DNA from: Frondihabitans sp. PAMC 28766 | GTDB taxonomy: Bacteria; Actinomycetota; Actinomycetes; Actinomycetales; Microbacteriaceae | Direction of reading: 5' to 3' | DNA length: 64,000 nucleotides | NCBI RefSeq assembly: GCF_001577365.1 | Contig: NZ_CP014513.1 | Location: 3,720,001 to 3,784,000, forward strand | Shown here: positions 7,146 through 18,679 of the stretch, piece by piece | Position numbering within the stretch: position 1 is the first letter of the stretch | How the letters are laid out: each line of letters starts with the position of its first letter | Program-made: the position numbers and the translations under genes | The notes under the pieces: model-generated | Told to the model about the DNA's origin: nothing | Seen by the model: only the letters and a program-made list of their open reading frames with translations | Database searches by the model: none

Positions 7146-8642
7146 CTACGCCGGCTGCTGCAGCCAGCGCAGTGGCACGTCGATCGTGACCTCGGTGCCT
7201 GAGCCGACGAGCGTATGCCAGTCGATGGTGCCCGCGAGCTCTCCCTGGATGAGCGTGCGCACGATCTGAGTGCCGAGCCCCGAGCCGACCTTGCCTTCGG
7301 GCAGTCCGATACCGTTGTCGCGCACTTTCACCGTGAGCTCGTCATCGGTGCGGTGCGCATTGATCTCGACGTCGCCGTCGCGACCGTCGAGGCCGTGCTC
7401 GACGGCGTTCGTGACGAGTTCGGTGAGCGCCAGCGCGAGCGGCGTCGCGTACTCCGACGGCAGTTCGCCGAAGCTGCCCGTGCGCTGCGGACGCACCGTG
7501 GTGTTGTGGCTCGAGGCGACCTCGGCGATCAGCATCAGCACCCGGTCGAAGACGGTGTCGAAGTCGACGTTCTGGTTGAGCCCCTCGGAGAGGGTGTCGT
7601 GCACGACGGCGATCGACGCGACACGGCGCATGGCCTGGTTGAGGGCATCGCGGGCGACGTCCGTCTGCGTCCTGCGCGCCTGGATGCGAAGCAGCGACGC
7701 GACCGTCTGAAGGTTGTTCTTGACACGGTGGTGGATCTCGCGGATGGTCGCGTCTTTCGTGATGAGTTCGCGCTCCTGGTGGCGCAGCTCGGTGACGTCG
7801 CGGCACAGCACGATCGCGCCGACACGCTCGCCCCGGTCGCGCAGCGGGATCGCCCGCAGCGACACGGTCACGCCTTTCGCCTCGACGTCGGTGCGCCACG
7901 GCGCACGACCGGTGACCACCAGCGGCAGCGATTCGTCGACGACGAGCTTGCCCGAGAGCAGCTCGGTCGTGACTTCGGCCAGGCTCTCGCCTTCGAGCTC
8001 GCCGAGGAAGCCCATGCGGTTGAACGCCGAGAGGCCGTTCGGGCTGGCGAAGACGACGACGCCGTCGACGTCGAGCCGCAGGAGGCCGTCGCTCGCGCGG
8101 GGCGCACCGCGTCGCGGCCCGGTCGGGGCGCCGAGGTCGGGGAAGTCGCCAGCTGCGATCATGGCGAAGAGGTCGTTGGCGCACTGGTTGAAGGTGAGCT
8201 CTTGGCGGCTGGGCGTTCGCGCCTCGGAGAGGTTCGTGTGGCGGGTGATGACTGCGACCGGGTGCTCGCTGATGTCGGGGCGGCTGGCCCCCAGGCGCCG
8301 AAGAACGGGCACGGCACGCACACGCGTCGGAGTCTCCTCGTACCAGTCGGGAGCCGCCGAATCGACGATCTGAGCCGTCTCGAACGCCTGACTGATCTGC
8401 GCGCGCCACTCGGGGCGCACCTCGTGCCCGACGAAGTCGCGGTAGAACAGCGTCGCCGAGCTCGACGGGCGGGCGTGCGCGACGGCCACGAAGCTTCCGG
8501 AGTCGGTCGGCACCCAGAGCACCATGTCGGCGAACGCGAGATCGGCCAGCAGCTGCCAGTCGCCGACGAGCAGGTGCAGCCACTCGACGTCGGCCTCCGA
8601 CGAGAGGCCTTGGGCGAGAACGAGATCACTGAGCGTCGACAC
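7146..8642 (-). CDS. pdtaS: Cytosolic sensor histidine kinase PdtaS
   Basis: A 498-residue soluble kinase: an N-terminal GAF-like sensor (about 1-140), PAS domain (about 180-280), HisKA_2 segment EIHHRVKNNLQTVASLLRI with the phospho-acceptor His, and a C-terminal HATPase (DNGIGLPEGKVGSGLG). It phosphorylates PdtaR, an ANTAR RNA-binding response regulator not present in this window, and in mycobacteria senses NO and copper. I chose the GTG at 8640-8642 (STLSDLVL) because family members start there; an ATG at 8670-8672 is the alternative. Adjacent to whiB1 as in M. tuberculosis. Confidence 0.9.
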   Translation of the reverse strand: MSTLSDLVLAQGLSSEADVEWLHLLVGDWQLLADLAFADMVLWVPTDSGSFVAVAHARPSSSATLFYRDFVGHEVRPEWRAQISQAFETAQIVDSAAPDWYEETPTRVRAVPVLRRLGASRPDISEHPVAVITRHTNLSEARTPSRQELTFNQCANDLFAMIAAGDFPDLGAPTGPRRGAPRASDGLLRLDVDGVVVFASPNGLSAFNRMGFLGELEGESLAEVTTELLSGKLVVDESLPLVVTGRAPWRTDVEAKGVTVSLRAIPLRDRGERVGAIVLCRDVTELRHQERELITKDATIREIHHRVKNNLQTVASLLRIQARRTQTDVARDALNQAMRRVASIAVVHDTLSEGLNQNVDFDTVFDRVLMLIAEVASSHNTTVRPQRTGSFGELPSEYATPLALALTELVTNAVEHGLDGRDGDVEINAHRTDDELTVKVRDNGIGLPEGKVGSGLGTQIVRTLIQGELAGTIDWHTLVGSGTEVTIDVPLRWLQQPA

Positions 8643-8706
8643 GTCGTTCAGCCTAACCGCCGCTCGCTCCATGGTCGCACCGCGCACGAGGGCCGATAAT
8701 CGACGT

Positions 8707-9009
8707 ATGGAGCCTCAGGATCGCGAGCGGCCCGACCGGCTCTTTCTCGCTGTTTCGCAGGTGGCCCAGATGCTCAGCCTCGACGATGGCGAGATCGAGG
8801 GACTCCTCGAGCGGGGCGAGCTGCGGGGTATCAGGATCGGGACGCGAGACGAGTGGCGCATCGAGCGCAGCGAGCTCGACTCCTACATCGAGGCGAAGTA
8901 CGAGGAGGCTCGGCGATCCGCCCTCTTCAATGGCTTCGACTTCGGAGCCGTGTCCGACTTCGACCAGCGTCGAAGGCCCACCCCTCCCCCGTCGGACGAC
9001 ATCGACTGA
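8707..9009 (+). CDS. MerR/excisionase-type HTH protein (BldC-like)
   Basis: A 100-residue DNA-binding protein. Residues 13-60 (FLAVSQVAQMLSLDDGEI ... GIRIGTRDEWRIERSELDSYI) follow the HTH_17 winged-helix pattern, with the usual R-I-G-x-x-x-x-W-R-I wing. The tail is acidic and proline-rich. It is divergent from pdtaS and upstream of the Rv3235-like gene, a position conserved in related actinobacteria. Targets unknown; may be a developmental or housekeeping regulator like BldC. Confidence 0.8.
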   Translation: MEPQDRERPDRLFLAVSQVAQMLSLDDGEIEGLLERGELRGIRIGTRDEWRIERSELDSYIEAKYEEARRSALFNGFDFGAVSDFDQRRRPTPPPSDDID

Positions 9010-9035
9010 GGCTTTCTTCTCTCGCCTAGAAGCAG

Positions 9036-9044
9036 TTGTCCACA
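9036..9044 (+). other. DnaA-box-like TTGTCCACA
   Basis: An exact match to the actinobacterial DnaA-box consensus in the 136-bp spacer 9010-9145. It is isolated, so a titration or regulatory site at most. Confidence 0.3.
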
Positions 9045-9145
9045 GAATTCGACATGGCGGCGTGTCGATCCCTTCGAATGTCATATGTTGATGCTACGCC
9101 CGTCGCAGCGGGGCGCTCAGTCCGTTCACGAGCGAGAGCAGCACC

Positions 9146-9739
9146 ATGACCATCTCGACGACCGCCGAGTCGAATCTCCCCTTCCCTCCCCTTCCCCTGG
9201 GCGCCCACCCGCCGGCCGGCAATGATGCCACCGCGCCCGGGGTGACTCCCCCGAGCCTGCGGGCGGTGCCCCGCGACGAGAGCCCGGAGGAGCCCGACGA
9301 CGCAGGCGACGGTGGCAGCGTCGGCCCGTCCGCGGACACGGCCACGGACACGGCCACGGCCACGGCCACGGCCACAGCCACGCTCGCGGCCGCGGCAGTC
9401 CTGCCCGACCCACGGCCGCTCGTGACGAACCTCGCTCGGTGCGTGATCGAGATCCTGGCCGGGGCTCGCGACATCGAGCAGATCGCCCGGTGGGTCTCCG
9501 ACGAGGTCTACCGGCACCTGCTGAAGCGCTGCGTGCTCGCCACGCGTGCCCGAAGCGCCCGCAGCGCGTCGGCCCCGCGCCCGACGTTCTCGGTCGGCGC
9601 TGTTCGGCTCACCGAGCCCGATGCGGGCGTCGTCGAGGCGGTCGTGGTGATGCACGGGCGGGCACGCAGCCGTGCCGTCGCAATCCGGCTCGAAGCGATG
9701 GGGGCACGCTGGCGCGCGACCGCGATCCACGTGCTCTAG
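9146..9739 (+). CDS. Rv3235-family protein
   Basis: A 197-residue protein with a low-complexity, proline- and Thr-Ala-rich N-terminal half and a compact C-terminal domain (about 90-197: PRPLVTNLARCVIEILAG ... RVVAIRL-like strand ... WRATAIHVL) typical of the Rv3235 family found upstream of secA in actinobacteria. Function unknown. The Thr-Ala stretch comes from a tandem GGCCAC hexamer (about 9337-9384), so its length may vary between strains. It converges on secA with a long hairpin between. Confidence 0.75.
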   Translation: MTISTTAESNLPFPPLPLGAHPPAGNDATAPGVTPPSLRAVPRDESPEEPDDAGDGGSVGPSADTATDTATATATATATLAAAAVLPDPRPLVTNLARCVIEILAGARDIEQIARWVSDEVYRHLLKRCVLATRARSARSASAPRPTFSVGAVRLTEPDAGVVEAVVVMHGRARSRAVAIRLEAMGARWRATAIHVL

Positions 9740-9744
9740 TCGGT

Positions 9745-9812
9745 GAGACCTCGTCTTTCGGCCGACGTCCCAGCGCCGCGGCGCGGGGACCTCGGCCGAA
9801 AGACGAGGTCTC
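9745..9812. terminator. Long hairpin between convergent Rv3235-like gene and secA
   Basis: Perfect 21-bp arms at 9745-9765 (GAGACCTCGTCTTTCGG...) and 9792-9812, with an inner GTCCC/GGGAC stem and a GCCGCGGC palindrome in the loop. It starts six bases after the upstream stop codon. Confidence 0.8.
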
Positions 9813-9891
9813 TCTGAACGACGAGCGGCGGGTACGCACAGCAGAGGGGCCCCGGCGAACCGAAGCCCCTCTGGCGCGCAGCCGCGAGCGG

Positions 9892-12753
<2,862 letters not shown>

Positions 12754-12816
12754 GGAAACTCCCAAAGTGTGTGGTGCTGATACCAGCCCGTGATCTTACC
12801 AAGCCTAGTGACCGCT

Positions 12817-12861
12817 GCCCTGGGAGGCGGCTCGGCTCCGTGCCGAGCCGCCTCCCAGGGC
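12817..12861 (-). terminator. Perfect 20-bp hairpin after hpf
   Basis: GCCCTGGGAGGCGGCTCGGC (12817-12836) pairs perfectly with 12842-12861 around a 5-base loop TCCGT. It begins 18 bases past the hpf stop codon and precedes secA on the same strand, so it separates the two transcripts. Confidence 0.85.
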
Positions 12862-12878
12862 GCGAACGGAAGGAACGG

Positions 12879-13577
12879 TCAGCTGACGAGGCCGCCGCGG
12901 ATCGCCATCTCGGTCTCCTGGCGCACGGGCGCCTGGTCGTCGAGGCCGATGACCCCGTAGTCCCAGCCCTTGCGCCGGTAGACGACACTGGGGCGGCCCG
13001 ACTCGGAGTCGGTGAAGAGGTAGAAGTCGTGCCCGACGAGCTCCATGTAGTAGAGCGCGTCGTCGACCGTCATCGGGGTGGATGAGAAGACCTTCGTGCG
13101 GATCACGACGGGGCAGTACTCGTCTTCGAGTTCTGTCTTGTCGTCGGGCACGCTCTCGACCACGCCGGTGCGCACCTGCTCGAGGGTCTCTGCCGAGGCC
13201 GGCGTGATGCCGGTGTGGCTGAAGTCGGCCGCCGAGGCCTCGTGCAGCGACGTCGGCCGATGCTGGCCGCGGTGCACCTTGCTGCGATCTTTCGCTCGTC
13301 GCACGCGTTCGAGCAGGCGACCGATCGCCAGGTCGAACGCGACGTACTTGTCGGGCCCGCTCGATTCGGCCCGCACCAGCGGGCCCGGGCCGATCAGGGT
13401 CAGCTCGACGCGGTCGTCGCCGGACTGCCCGGACGACTTCTCGTTGTGCCGTGTGACCTTGATCTCGAAGGCGAGAGCGCGCGGCGCGAGAGCTGCGACC
13501 TTCTCGGACTTCTCGGTGGCGTATTCGCGGAACCGATCGGTGATCCCGACGTTTCGACCCGTTACGGAAATGTCCAT
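12879..13577 (-). CDS. hpf: Long-form ribosome hibernation promoting factor
   Basis: A 232-residue protein with the N-terminal S30AE domain (MDISVTGRNVGITDRFREYATEKSEKV, about 1-105) and the C-terminal dimerisation domain (DEYCPVVIRTKVFSSTPMTVDDALYYMELVGHDFYLF, about 165-225) that distinguishes the long form. It dimerises 70S ribosomes into inactive 100S particles in stationary phase. ATG 13575-13577 has GGGAGAA upstream. A CRP/GlxR-type site and a 15-bp palindrome lie 90-140 bp upstream, so carbon- or cAMP-linked control is likely. Confidence 0.93.
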   Translation of the reverse strand: MDISVTGRNVGITDRFREYATEKSEKVAALAPRALAFEIKVTRHNEKSSGQSGDDRVELTLIGPGPLVRAESSGPDKYVAFDLAIGRLLERVRRAKDRSKVHRGQHRPTSLHEASAADFSHTGITPASAETLEQVRTGVVESVPDDKTELEDEYCPVVIRTKVFSSTPMTVDDALYYMELVGHDFYLFTDSESGRPSVVYRRKGWDYGVIGLDDQAPVRQETEMAIRGGLVS

Positions 13578-13666
13578 GACGTTCTCCCAGCCACTCCAGC
13601 GTGCCGCCGTTCGTGTAGGCGGTAGTGCTTTCACGCCTCGTCTGCCCACCGTAACGAGGTGGACGC

Positions 13667-13681
13667 TCACGTGTCACGTGA
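13667..13681 (-). promoter_or_regulatory. 15-bp palindrome upstream of hpf
   Basis: TCACGTGTCACGTGA is a perfect palindrome around the central T, about 90 bp upstream of the hpf start. Binder unknown. Confidence 0.5.
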
Positions 13682-13701
13682 TGTTCTCCGATTCGCCCGA
13701 C

Positions 13702-13717
13702 TGTGACGTCATTCACA
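13702..13717 (-). promoter_or_regulatory. CRP/GlxR-type operator upstream of hpf
   Basis: TGTGACGTCATTCACA matches the TGTGA-N6-TCACA consensus of actinobacterial CRP/GlxR regulators exactly. It lies 125-140 bp upstream of the hpf start, in the spacer after comF. Confidence 0.65.
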
Positions 13718-13733
13718 CGAGAGACCGGCGACA

Positions 13734-14393
13734 TCACACGCCCTTCTCAGACATGAGCGGCGTGGCGGCCACGCTCGCCGCCCCGACGACATCGGCGCCG
13801 GCCGAGCGCGCTGCCCGGACGGCCTCGGCGAGGCTGGCCCCGGTCGTCGTGACGTCGTCGACGACGACCACGCGCCGCCCGGCGAGGCGAGGCGAGGCCC
13901 GCATGCTGCCTCGCCGGGCGTCGGCCCGCTCGGCCCGCGACCGATGCTTCTGCGACCCCGTGGCGCGCAGGATCCGCAACCCCGGCCGGAAGGGCACCCT
14001 CCCTGCGGCCTTCAGCAGCAGCTCGACGGGCTCATAGCCGCGCACCCGCCGCCCCCGGGCCGACCCCGGCACCGGCAGAACCTCGGCGTCGGGCCAGGGC
14101 TCGAGCGCCCGCGCCATGGCCGGGCCGAGGGGCCGGGCGAGCCGGAGGCGGCCCTGCTGCTTGAAGGCGAGCACGACGTCGCGCACCATGCCCTCGTAGG
14201 TCAGGACCGTTCGCAACGGTGTGCCGTCCGGCAGCCGCGTGACGTGCGCCGGCGGAGGCGAGGCGAGCGTCGCACGGCACCGGGTGCAGAGCTCGACGTC
14301 GGCGCGGCCGCAGCCGGCGCAGTCACAGGGCGAGACGAGCGCGAGGGCGCCTCGGAGGGAGTCGACCAGCCAGGGCGGAAGAGAACGGGACAT
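13734..14393 (-). CDS. comF: ComF-family phosphoribosyltransferase-like protein
   Basis: A 219-residue protein. An N-terminal zinc-finger-like set CDCAGCG ... CTRC (about 23-39) is followed by a type I phosphoribosyltransferase domain with the PRPP loop VVVVDDVTTTGAS (about 175-187). In competent bacteria ComF works with ComFA in DNA uptake; in actinobacteria it is conserved between hpf and lpqB without a known role. The acidic pair DD in the PRPP loop is intact, so binding is plausible. Confidence 0.88.
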   Translation of the reverse strand: MSRSLPPWLVDSLRGALALVSPCDCAGCGRADVELCTRCRATLASPPPAHVTRLPDGTPLRTVLTYEGMVRDVVLAFKQQGRLRLARPLGPAMARALEPWPDAEVLPVPGSARGRRVRGYEPVELLLKAAGRVPFRPGLRILRATGSQKHRSRAERADARRGSMRASPRLAGRRVVVVDDVTTTGASLAEAVRAARSAGADVVGAASVAATPLMSEKGV

Positions 14394-14487
14394 GGCTCGA
14401 AGGTGGCAGCCATGGCATCCTGCGGCGCCGTGAAGAACGAATCTGTGGACGACCGGCGGTTCTCCACAGGCCGATCGGGAGAGGACG
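14394..14487. other. Spacer between lpqB and comF
   Basis: CTGTGGA (14450s) pairs with TCCACAG (14460s-14470) as a 7-bp hairpin across a 13-base loop, a weak terminator candidate for lpqB. Nothing else is seen. Confidence 0.35.
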
Positions 14488-16170
14488 TCAGCGCTGCGTC
14501 GCGAGCAGTTGCGCGGTGATTCCGGTGTCTTCCCAGCCGTTGCCGCGCGGCTCGAGGATGCCGCCGTCGGACGTCAGGACGCGCACGCGGTCGACCCCGT
14601 TGCCGCCCACGATGTCGACGCCGGTGCCCGTCGGGCGGCCGAGGTCGGTGGACTCCCCGCCCACGTCGTGCTCGGAGACCATCGAGTCGCCGGCGTTGTC
14701 GGTCGACAGCGTGGCGACCGTCAGCTCGTCGACCCAGGTGACGGCCACGGGGGTGCCCGTCGGCGCCGTGATGTCGAGGGCGTCGCCGAGGCCTGTCGGC
14801 ACGTGCTTGCTGTCGCGGAGGATCGCCGCGACCAGGAGGCGGGTGGTGCCGTCGGCGTCGAGCAGCATCGCGATGCGGGTGCCGTCGCGCGAGATCTTGA
14901 AGGCGACGAGCTGTTGGTCGGCCGGCAGCGAGGTCGTGATCGTGTGCGGGGTGCCGTCGATGCCGTAGGCGGTGATCGAGCGCGGATCGGTCGACTGGGC
15001 CGACCAGACGTAGCCGAGGCTGTCCATGGTGGGCGCCACGAGCCCCGGCCTCGGGTCGAGTTTCGTGGTCGTGCCGTTGCCCTGCACGGCGGAGACGCCG
15101 ACCGCGGTGCCGACGGCCGCGACGCCCTCTTTGGCGGAGTACTCGACCGAGGTGGGGTGCAGCGCGACGACGGCCTTCGAGAGCCCGCTGATCTGCGCGA
15201 CGCTCGTCGACGACCCGAAACCGAACTCGTCTTTCACCAGGATCAACGGCCGAGCGTCGACCGGAGGGTCGGTCGACGCGACCGAACCCGCGTCGTCGGG
15301 GATCGAGAGGTGCGCGCCGTCGACGCTGATGTCGACGGCACTGACCGTGGCCACCGTCGAGAAGCTCGCGACGAGCTGGGCCCGCATGCGGGATCGCTCG
15401 GTGGCGTCGGCCGACCCGGCATCGCCCGAGAGGTCGACGTGGGCCGTGCCCGAGTCGATCGTGACCGAGTCGAGGGCCAGCTGCGTGCCCTCGGGGAAGG
15501 CCGACACGACCGCCCCCCGCAGCCACTTCGAGGGCCCGGCCAGCAGCGCCTCGGCGATGCGGGTCGTGGTCGACGACCGCGCCAGGAACCAGCGCTCGTC
15601 GGGCACCAGGTAGGTGTACGTCGGGTCATAGAAGTACACCGCGTGCGGGCGGAAGACCAGGTCGAAGTTGGCCGTCGTCAGCACGATGCCGGGTGGCGCG
15701 TACGACAGGCGCCACTCGGTGCCGACCTTCTGCAGACGGAAGGTCAGGGTGGAGTTCGTCGACGGCTGCGACTCGGTGTAGTGGCCGCTGGCATCGACCG
15801 TCGCCGCCGTCTGCACCGTGTAGGTGACCTGTGTGGGCGACTGCGCGGTGACGGTGCCCGAACCCTGCCGCACGATCACGCTGGCCCGCGGGTTCCACTT
15901 CGCCGCGAACGACTTGGTGAGGTATTCGCGAGCGACCCCGTAGTTGCTCTGCGAACCGGTGCCCGCCTCGATGAAGTCGCGCACGATGCGCTCCTGGTCG
16001 CTGCCCGCGACGGGGCCCGACGGCAGGTACTCGATGTCGCTCTGCACGTTGCTGGTGATCTTCTGGCCGGTCTGCACGCCGCCGCCGGAGGGCAGGTTGG
16101 CGCAGCCGGCGAGCGCGACAGCCAACAGGATGCCGAGGGCGACGGCGACCGCGCGGCGCGGACGAATCAC
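14488..16170 (-). CDS. lpqB: Lipoprotein LpqB, MtrAB accessory factor
   Basis: A 560-residue lipoprotein: signal peptide with lipobox LAGC (lipidated Cys about residue 23), a GerMN/Gmad1-like module (about 190-320), and a C-terminal beta-propeller region. In mycobacteria LpqB binds the extracellular part of MtrB and tunes MtrA activation and wall homeostasis. Its GTG start overlaps the mtrB stop as GTGA, so the mtrA-mtrB-lpqB operon of actinobacteria is conserved here. Confidence 0.93.
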   Translation of the reverse strand: MIRPRRAVAVALGILLAVALAGCANLPSGGGVQTGQKITSNVQSDIEYLPSGPVAGSDQERIVRDFIEAGTGSQSNYGVAREYLTKSFAAKWNPRASVIVRQGSGTVTAQSPTQVTYTVQTAATVDASGHYTESQPSTNSTLTFRLQKVGTEWRLSYAPPGIVLTTANFDLVFRPHAVYFYDPTYTYLVPDERWFLARSSTTTRIAEALLAGPSKWLRGAVVSAFPEGTQLALDSVTIDSGTAHVDLSGDAGSADATERSRMRAQLVASFSTVATVSAVDISVDGAHLSIPDDAGSVASTDPPVDARPLILVKDEFGFGSSTSVAQISGLSKAVVALHPTSVEYSAKEGVAAVGTAVGVSAVQGNGTTTKLDPRPGLVAPTMDSLGYVWSAQSTDPRSITAYGIDGTPHTITTSLPADQQLVAFKISRDGTRIAMLLDADGTTRLLVAAILRDSKHVPTGLGDALDITAPTGTPVAVTWVDELTVATLSTDNAGDSMVSEHDVGGESTDLGRPTGTGVDIVGGNGVDRVRVLTSDGGILEPRGNGWEDTGITAQLLATQR

Positions 16171-17795
16171 GAGGCACCCCCTTCGAGAACGGGCCGGTCG
16201 AGCGCTGCCGCGTCGGCATCGGGCCAGTCGACACCGATCGGAGACGACAGGATCAAGGCGCCGTGCGTCCGCGGCAGGGTCACGACGAACCGCGTGCCGA
16301 TGCCGAGTGCCGAGCGAACCTCGAGACGACCGCCGTGCAACTGGGCGTCCTCACGGCTGATCGAGAGGCCGAGTCCGGTGCCGCCGATGCTGCGCTGACG
16401 CGAGGGGTCGGCCCGCCAGAACCGGTCGAAGACCCGCTCGACGCTCTCCGGGCTCATGCCGACCCCGTGATCGTCGACGGCGATCGCGACGGCCTCGGCG
16501 TTGCTGTCGACCGTGACGACGATCGTGCGACCCTCACCGTGCTCGATCGCGTTGCCCAGGAGGTTGCGCAGCACCCGCCGGACCCGCCGAGGGTCGACCT
16601 CGGCCTCGAAGTAGCCGCCCCGGCCGTCCACCGAGATCTGCGAGCCCGCGCTGGCCGCGAGCGGGCCGAACTCCTCGACGCTCTCTTCGACCAGGTGCAC
16701 GAGCACGACCGGCTCGATCTCGAGTTCGACGGCGCCCGCGTCGAACCGCGAGATCTCGAGCAGGTCGGCGAGCAGCAGCTCGAACCGGTCGACCTGGGTG
16801 TGCAGCAACTCGGCCGTCCGTGCCGAGGGGGCGTCGAAACCATCTCGATTGTCGAACAGCAGGTCGCCGGCGAGCCGGATCGTGGTGAGCGGGGTGCGCA
16901 GCTCGTGCGACACGTCGGAGACGAACCGCTGCTGCATGCGCGAGAGGTCGGCGAGCTGCTCGATCTGTCGCTGCATCGCGTCGGCCATGCCGTTGAAGGA
17001 GCGGCCCAGGGTGGCGATGACATCCTGCCCCGCCTCGGGGATCCGCTCTTCGAGGTGGCCGGCGGCGATCTTCTCGCTCGTCTCGGCCGCCACCCGGATC
17101 GGCCCGACCACCAGCCGCACCACCACGTAGGTGATCGCGGCGATCAGCAGCACGAGCGCGATCGAGCCGATGGCGAGGGTCTGCTGCATGAAGTCGAGCG
17201 TCTTCTGGGCGTCGCTCAGATCGTAGACGAGGTAGAGCTCGTACTGGCCGGCGGTGGGCACGTCGAGAGTCGACCCCACGGCGAGACCCGGCTGGGTGCC
17301 CTGACTGGTCGAGAGCGACACGGCCTGGAAGTGCAGCGAGTCGGTGTTCTTCTCGACGGCCGCCCGGAGCTCTTTGGAGATGGCCGAGTTGGGGAAGTCG
17401 GGGCTCGCGATGTTCTGGATGGTCTGGCTCGTGGTCTGGCCCGGCGAGCGCAGGATCGCGATGCTCGTGCCGCCGGGGCTCGACGTCGACGACAGGATCG
17501 CCGACTGGGCCTGGTTCTGCAGGCCGTCGAGCTCGACCTGGTTGTTGTCTTCGGTCGCCGTGGCGGAGTCGAAGATGCTCTGCGCCAGCACGGTGGCGCG
17601 CTGCGACTCGGACTCGATCTGCTGGCGGCGCTGCTCGTAGATGTTGTTGCTGATCGAGATCGAGATCGACGCGCCGATGACCGTCACTGCGATCCCCGAG
17701 AGGATCACGGTGATCGCGATCGTGCGGAACTCCAGCGACGAGCGCCACAGCCCGAGCACCCGGCGAGGCCAGCTGCGCCAGCGCAGCGATCTCAC
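16167..17795 (-). CDS. mtrB: Two-component sensor histidine kinase MtrB
   Basis: A 542-residue membrane kinase. TM1 (about 25-48, TIAITVILSGIAVTVIG), an extracellular sensor loop, TM2 (about 190-215, IGSIALVLLIAAITYVVV), HAMP, HisKA with VSDVSHELRTPLTTIRL (phospho-acceptor His), and HATPase (DHGVGMSPESVERVF, GGTGLGLSI). It phosphorylates MtrA to couple cell-wall synthesis, division and osmotic response. The GTG start lies 50 bp after mtrA; the stop overlaps lpqB. Confidence 0.95.
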   Translation of the reverse strand: MRSLRWRSWPRRVLGLWRSSLEFRTIAITVILSGIAVTVIGASISISISNNIYEQRRQQIESESQRATVLAQSIFDSATATEDNNQVELDGLQNQAQSAILSSTSSPGGTSIAILRSPGQTTSQTIQNIASPDFPNSAISKELRAAVEKNTDSLHFQAVSLSTSQGTQPGLAVGSTLDVPTAGQYELYLVYDLSDAQKTLDFMQQTLAIGSIALVLLIAAITYVVVRLVVGPIRVAAETSEKIAAGHLEERIPEAGQDVIATLGRSFNGMADAMQRQIEQLADLSRMQQRFVSDVSHELRTPLTTIRLAGDLLFDNRDGFDAPSARTAELLHTQVDRFELLLADLLEISRFDAGAVELEIEPVVLVHLVEESVEEFGPLAASAGSQISVDGRGGYFEAEVDPRRVRRVLRNLLGNAIEHGEGRTIVVTVDSNAEAVAIAVDDHGVGMSPESVERVFDRFWRADPSRQRSIGGTGLGLSISREDAQLHGGRLEVRSALGIGTRFVVTLPRTHGALILSSPIGVDWPDADAAALDRPVLEGGAS

Positions 17796-17844
17796 GGCTG
17801 TGCCCTCACGGTGTCGACCTCTCGGTGGCCCTCATGCCGTGGCG

Positions 17845-18527
17845 CTACGACGCACTCGTGCCGGCCCGGTAGCCGACTCCGCGCACGGTGCTGACGATGC
17901 GCGGGTTGTCGGGGTCGTGCTCGACCTTCGCGCGGAGACGCTGCACGTGCACGTTGACCAGCCGTGTGTCGGCCTTGTAGTGGTAGCCCCAGACCTGCTC
18001 GAGCAGCATCTCGCGCGTGAAGACCTGCTGCGGCTTCGACGCGAGCGCGAGCAGCAGCTCGAACTCGAGCGGGGTGAGGTTGATGACCGCGTCTCCGCGA
18101 CGCACCTCGTGCGCCGCGACGTCGACCGTGAGGTCGCCGACAGCGAGGGTGTCGCCCGACTGGTCGGGCGCCGGTCGCAGCCGCGTGCGGATTCGCGCGA
18201 CCAGCTCTTTCGGGTTGAACGGCTTGACGACGTAGTCGTCGGCCCCGACTCGAGGCCGCGCACCACGTCGGTGGTGTCGCTCTTGGCCGTGAGCATGATG
18301 ATCGGCACGCCGCTCTCGGCACGGATGAGGCGACAGACCTCGATGCCGTCGATGCCCGGCAGCATGAGGTCGAGCAGCACGAGGTCGGGCTGGGTGCTCG
18401 TGTAGGCGGCGAGGGCTGCGGCGCCGTCGCCGCAGAACGACGGCTCGAACCCCTCGGCGCGAAGCACGATGCCGATCATCTCGGCGAGGGCGGGATCGTC
18501 GTCAACCACCAGGATGCGCGGGTTCAT
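17845..18527 (-). CDS. mtrA: Response regulator MtrA, reading frame broken by one base
   Basis: OmpR-type regulator: receiver domain with phospho-Asp D53 (LVLLDLMLPGIDGIEVCR) and a winged-helix output domain (LTPLEFELLLALASKPQQVF ... ADTRLVNVHVQRLRAKVE ... VRGVGYRAG). ATG 18525-18527 has GGAGACC upstream. The frame shifts after VVRGLESG: the CCCC at 18243-18246 (GGGG on the coding strand) needs one more base to continue as GADDYVVKPFNPKEL. With it the gene is 227 codons, normal for MtrA. Because MtrA is essential in relatives and mtrB/lpqB are intact, a sequencing deletion is more likely than a real knockout. Confidence 0.88.
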
Positions 18528-18679
18528 GGTCTCCAGAGTCGGTACAGGTGCGACCACAGTAGCGAATGGAGCCGAGGATCAGGGGTACCGCCCACGGCGA
18601 TCGGCCCGAAAGCGGGTCGCGGTGGAATCATGGACCAGCCGATGAGGGTCATGGGCGCGACGAAACCCCGGGGGAAGCC

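Noticed and set aside
1846..9044. TTGTCCACA sites at 1846 and 9036 as a replication origin
   Set aside because: Only two isolated boxes 7 kb apart and no dnaA/dnaN genes; an origin has clustered boxes.
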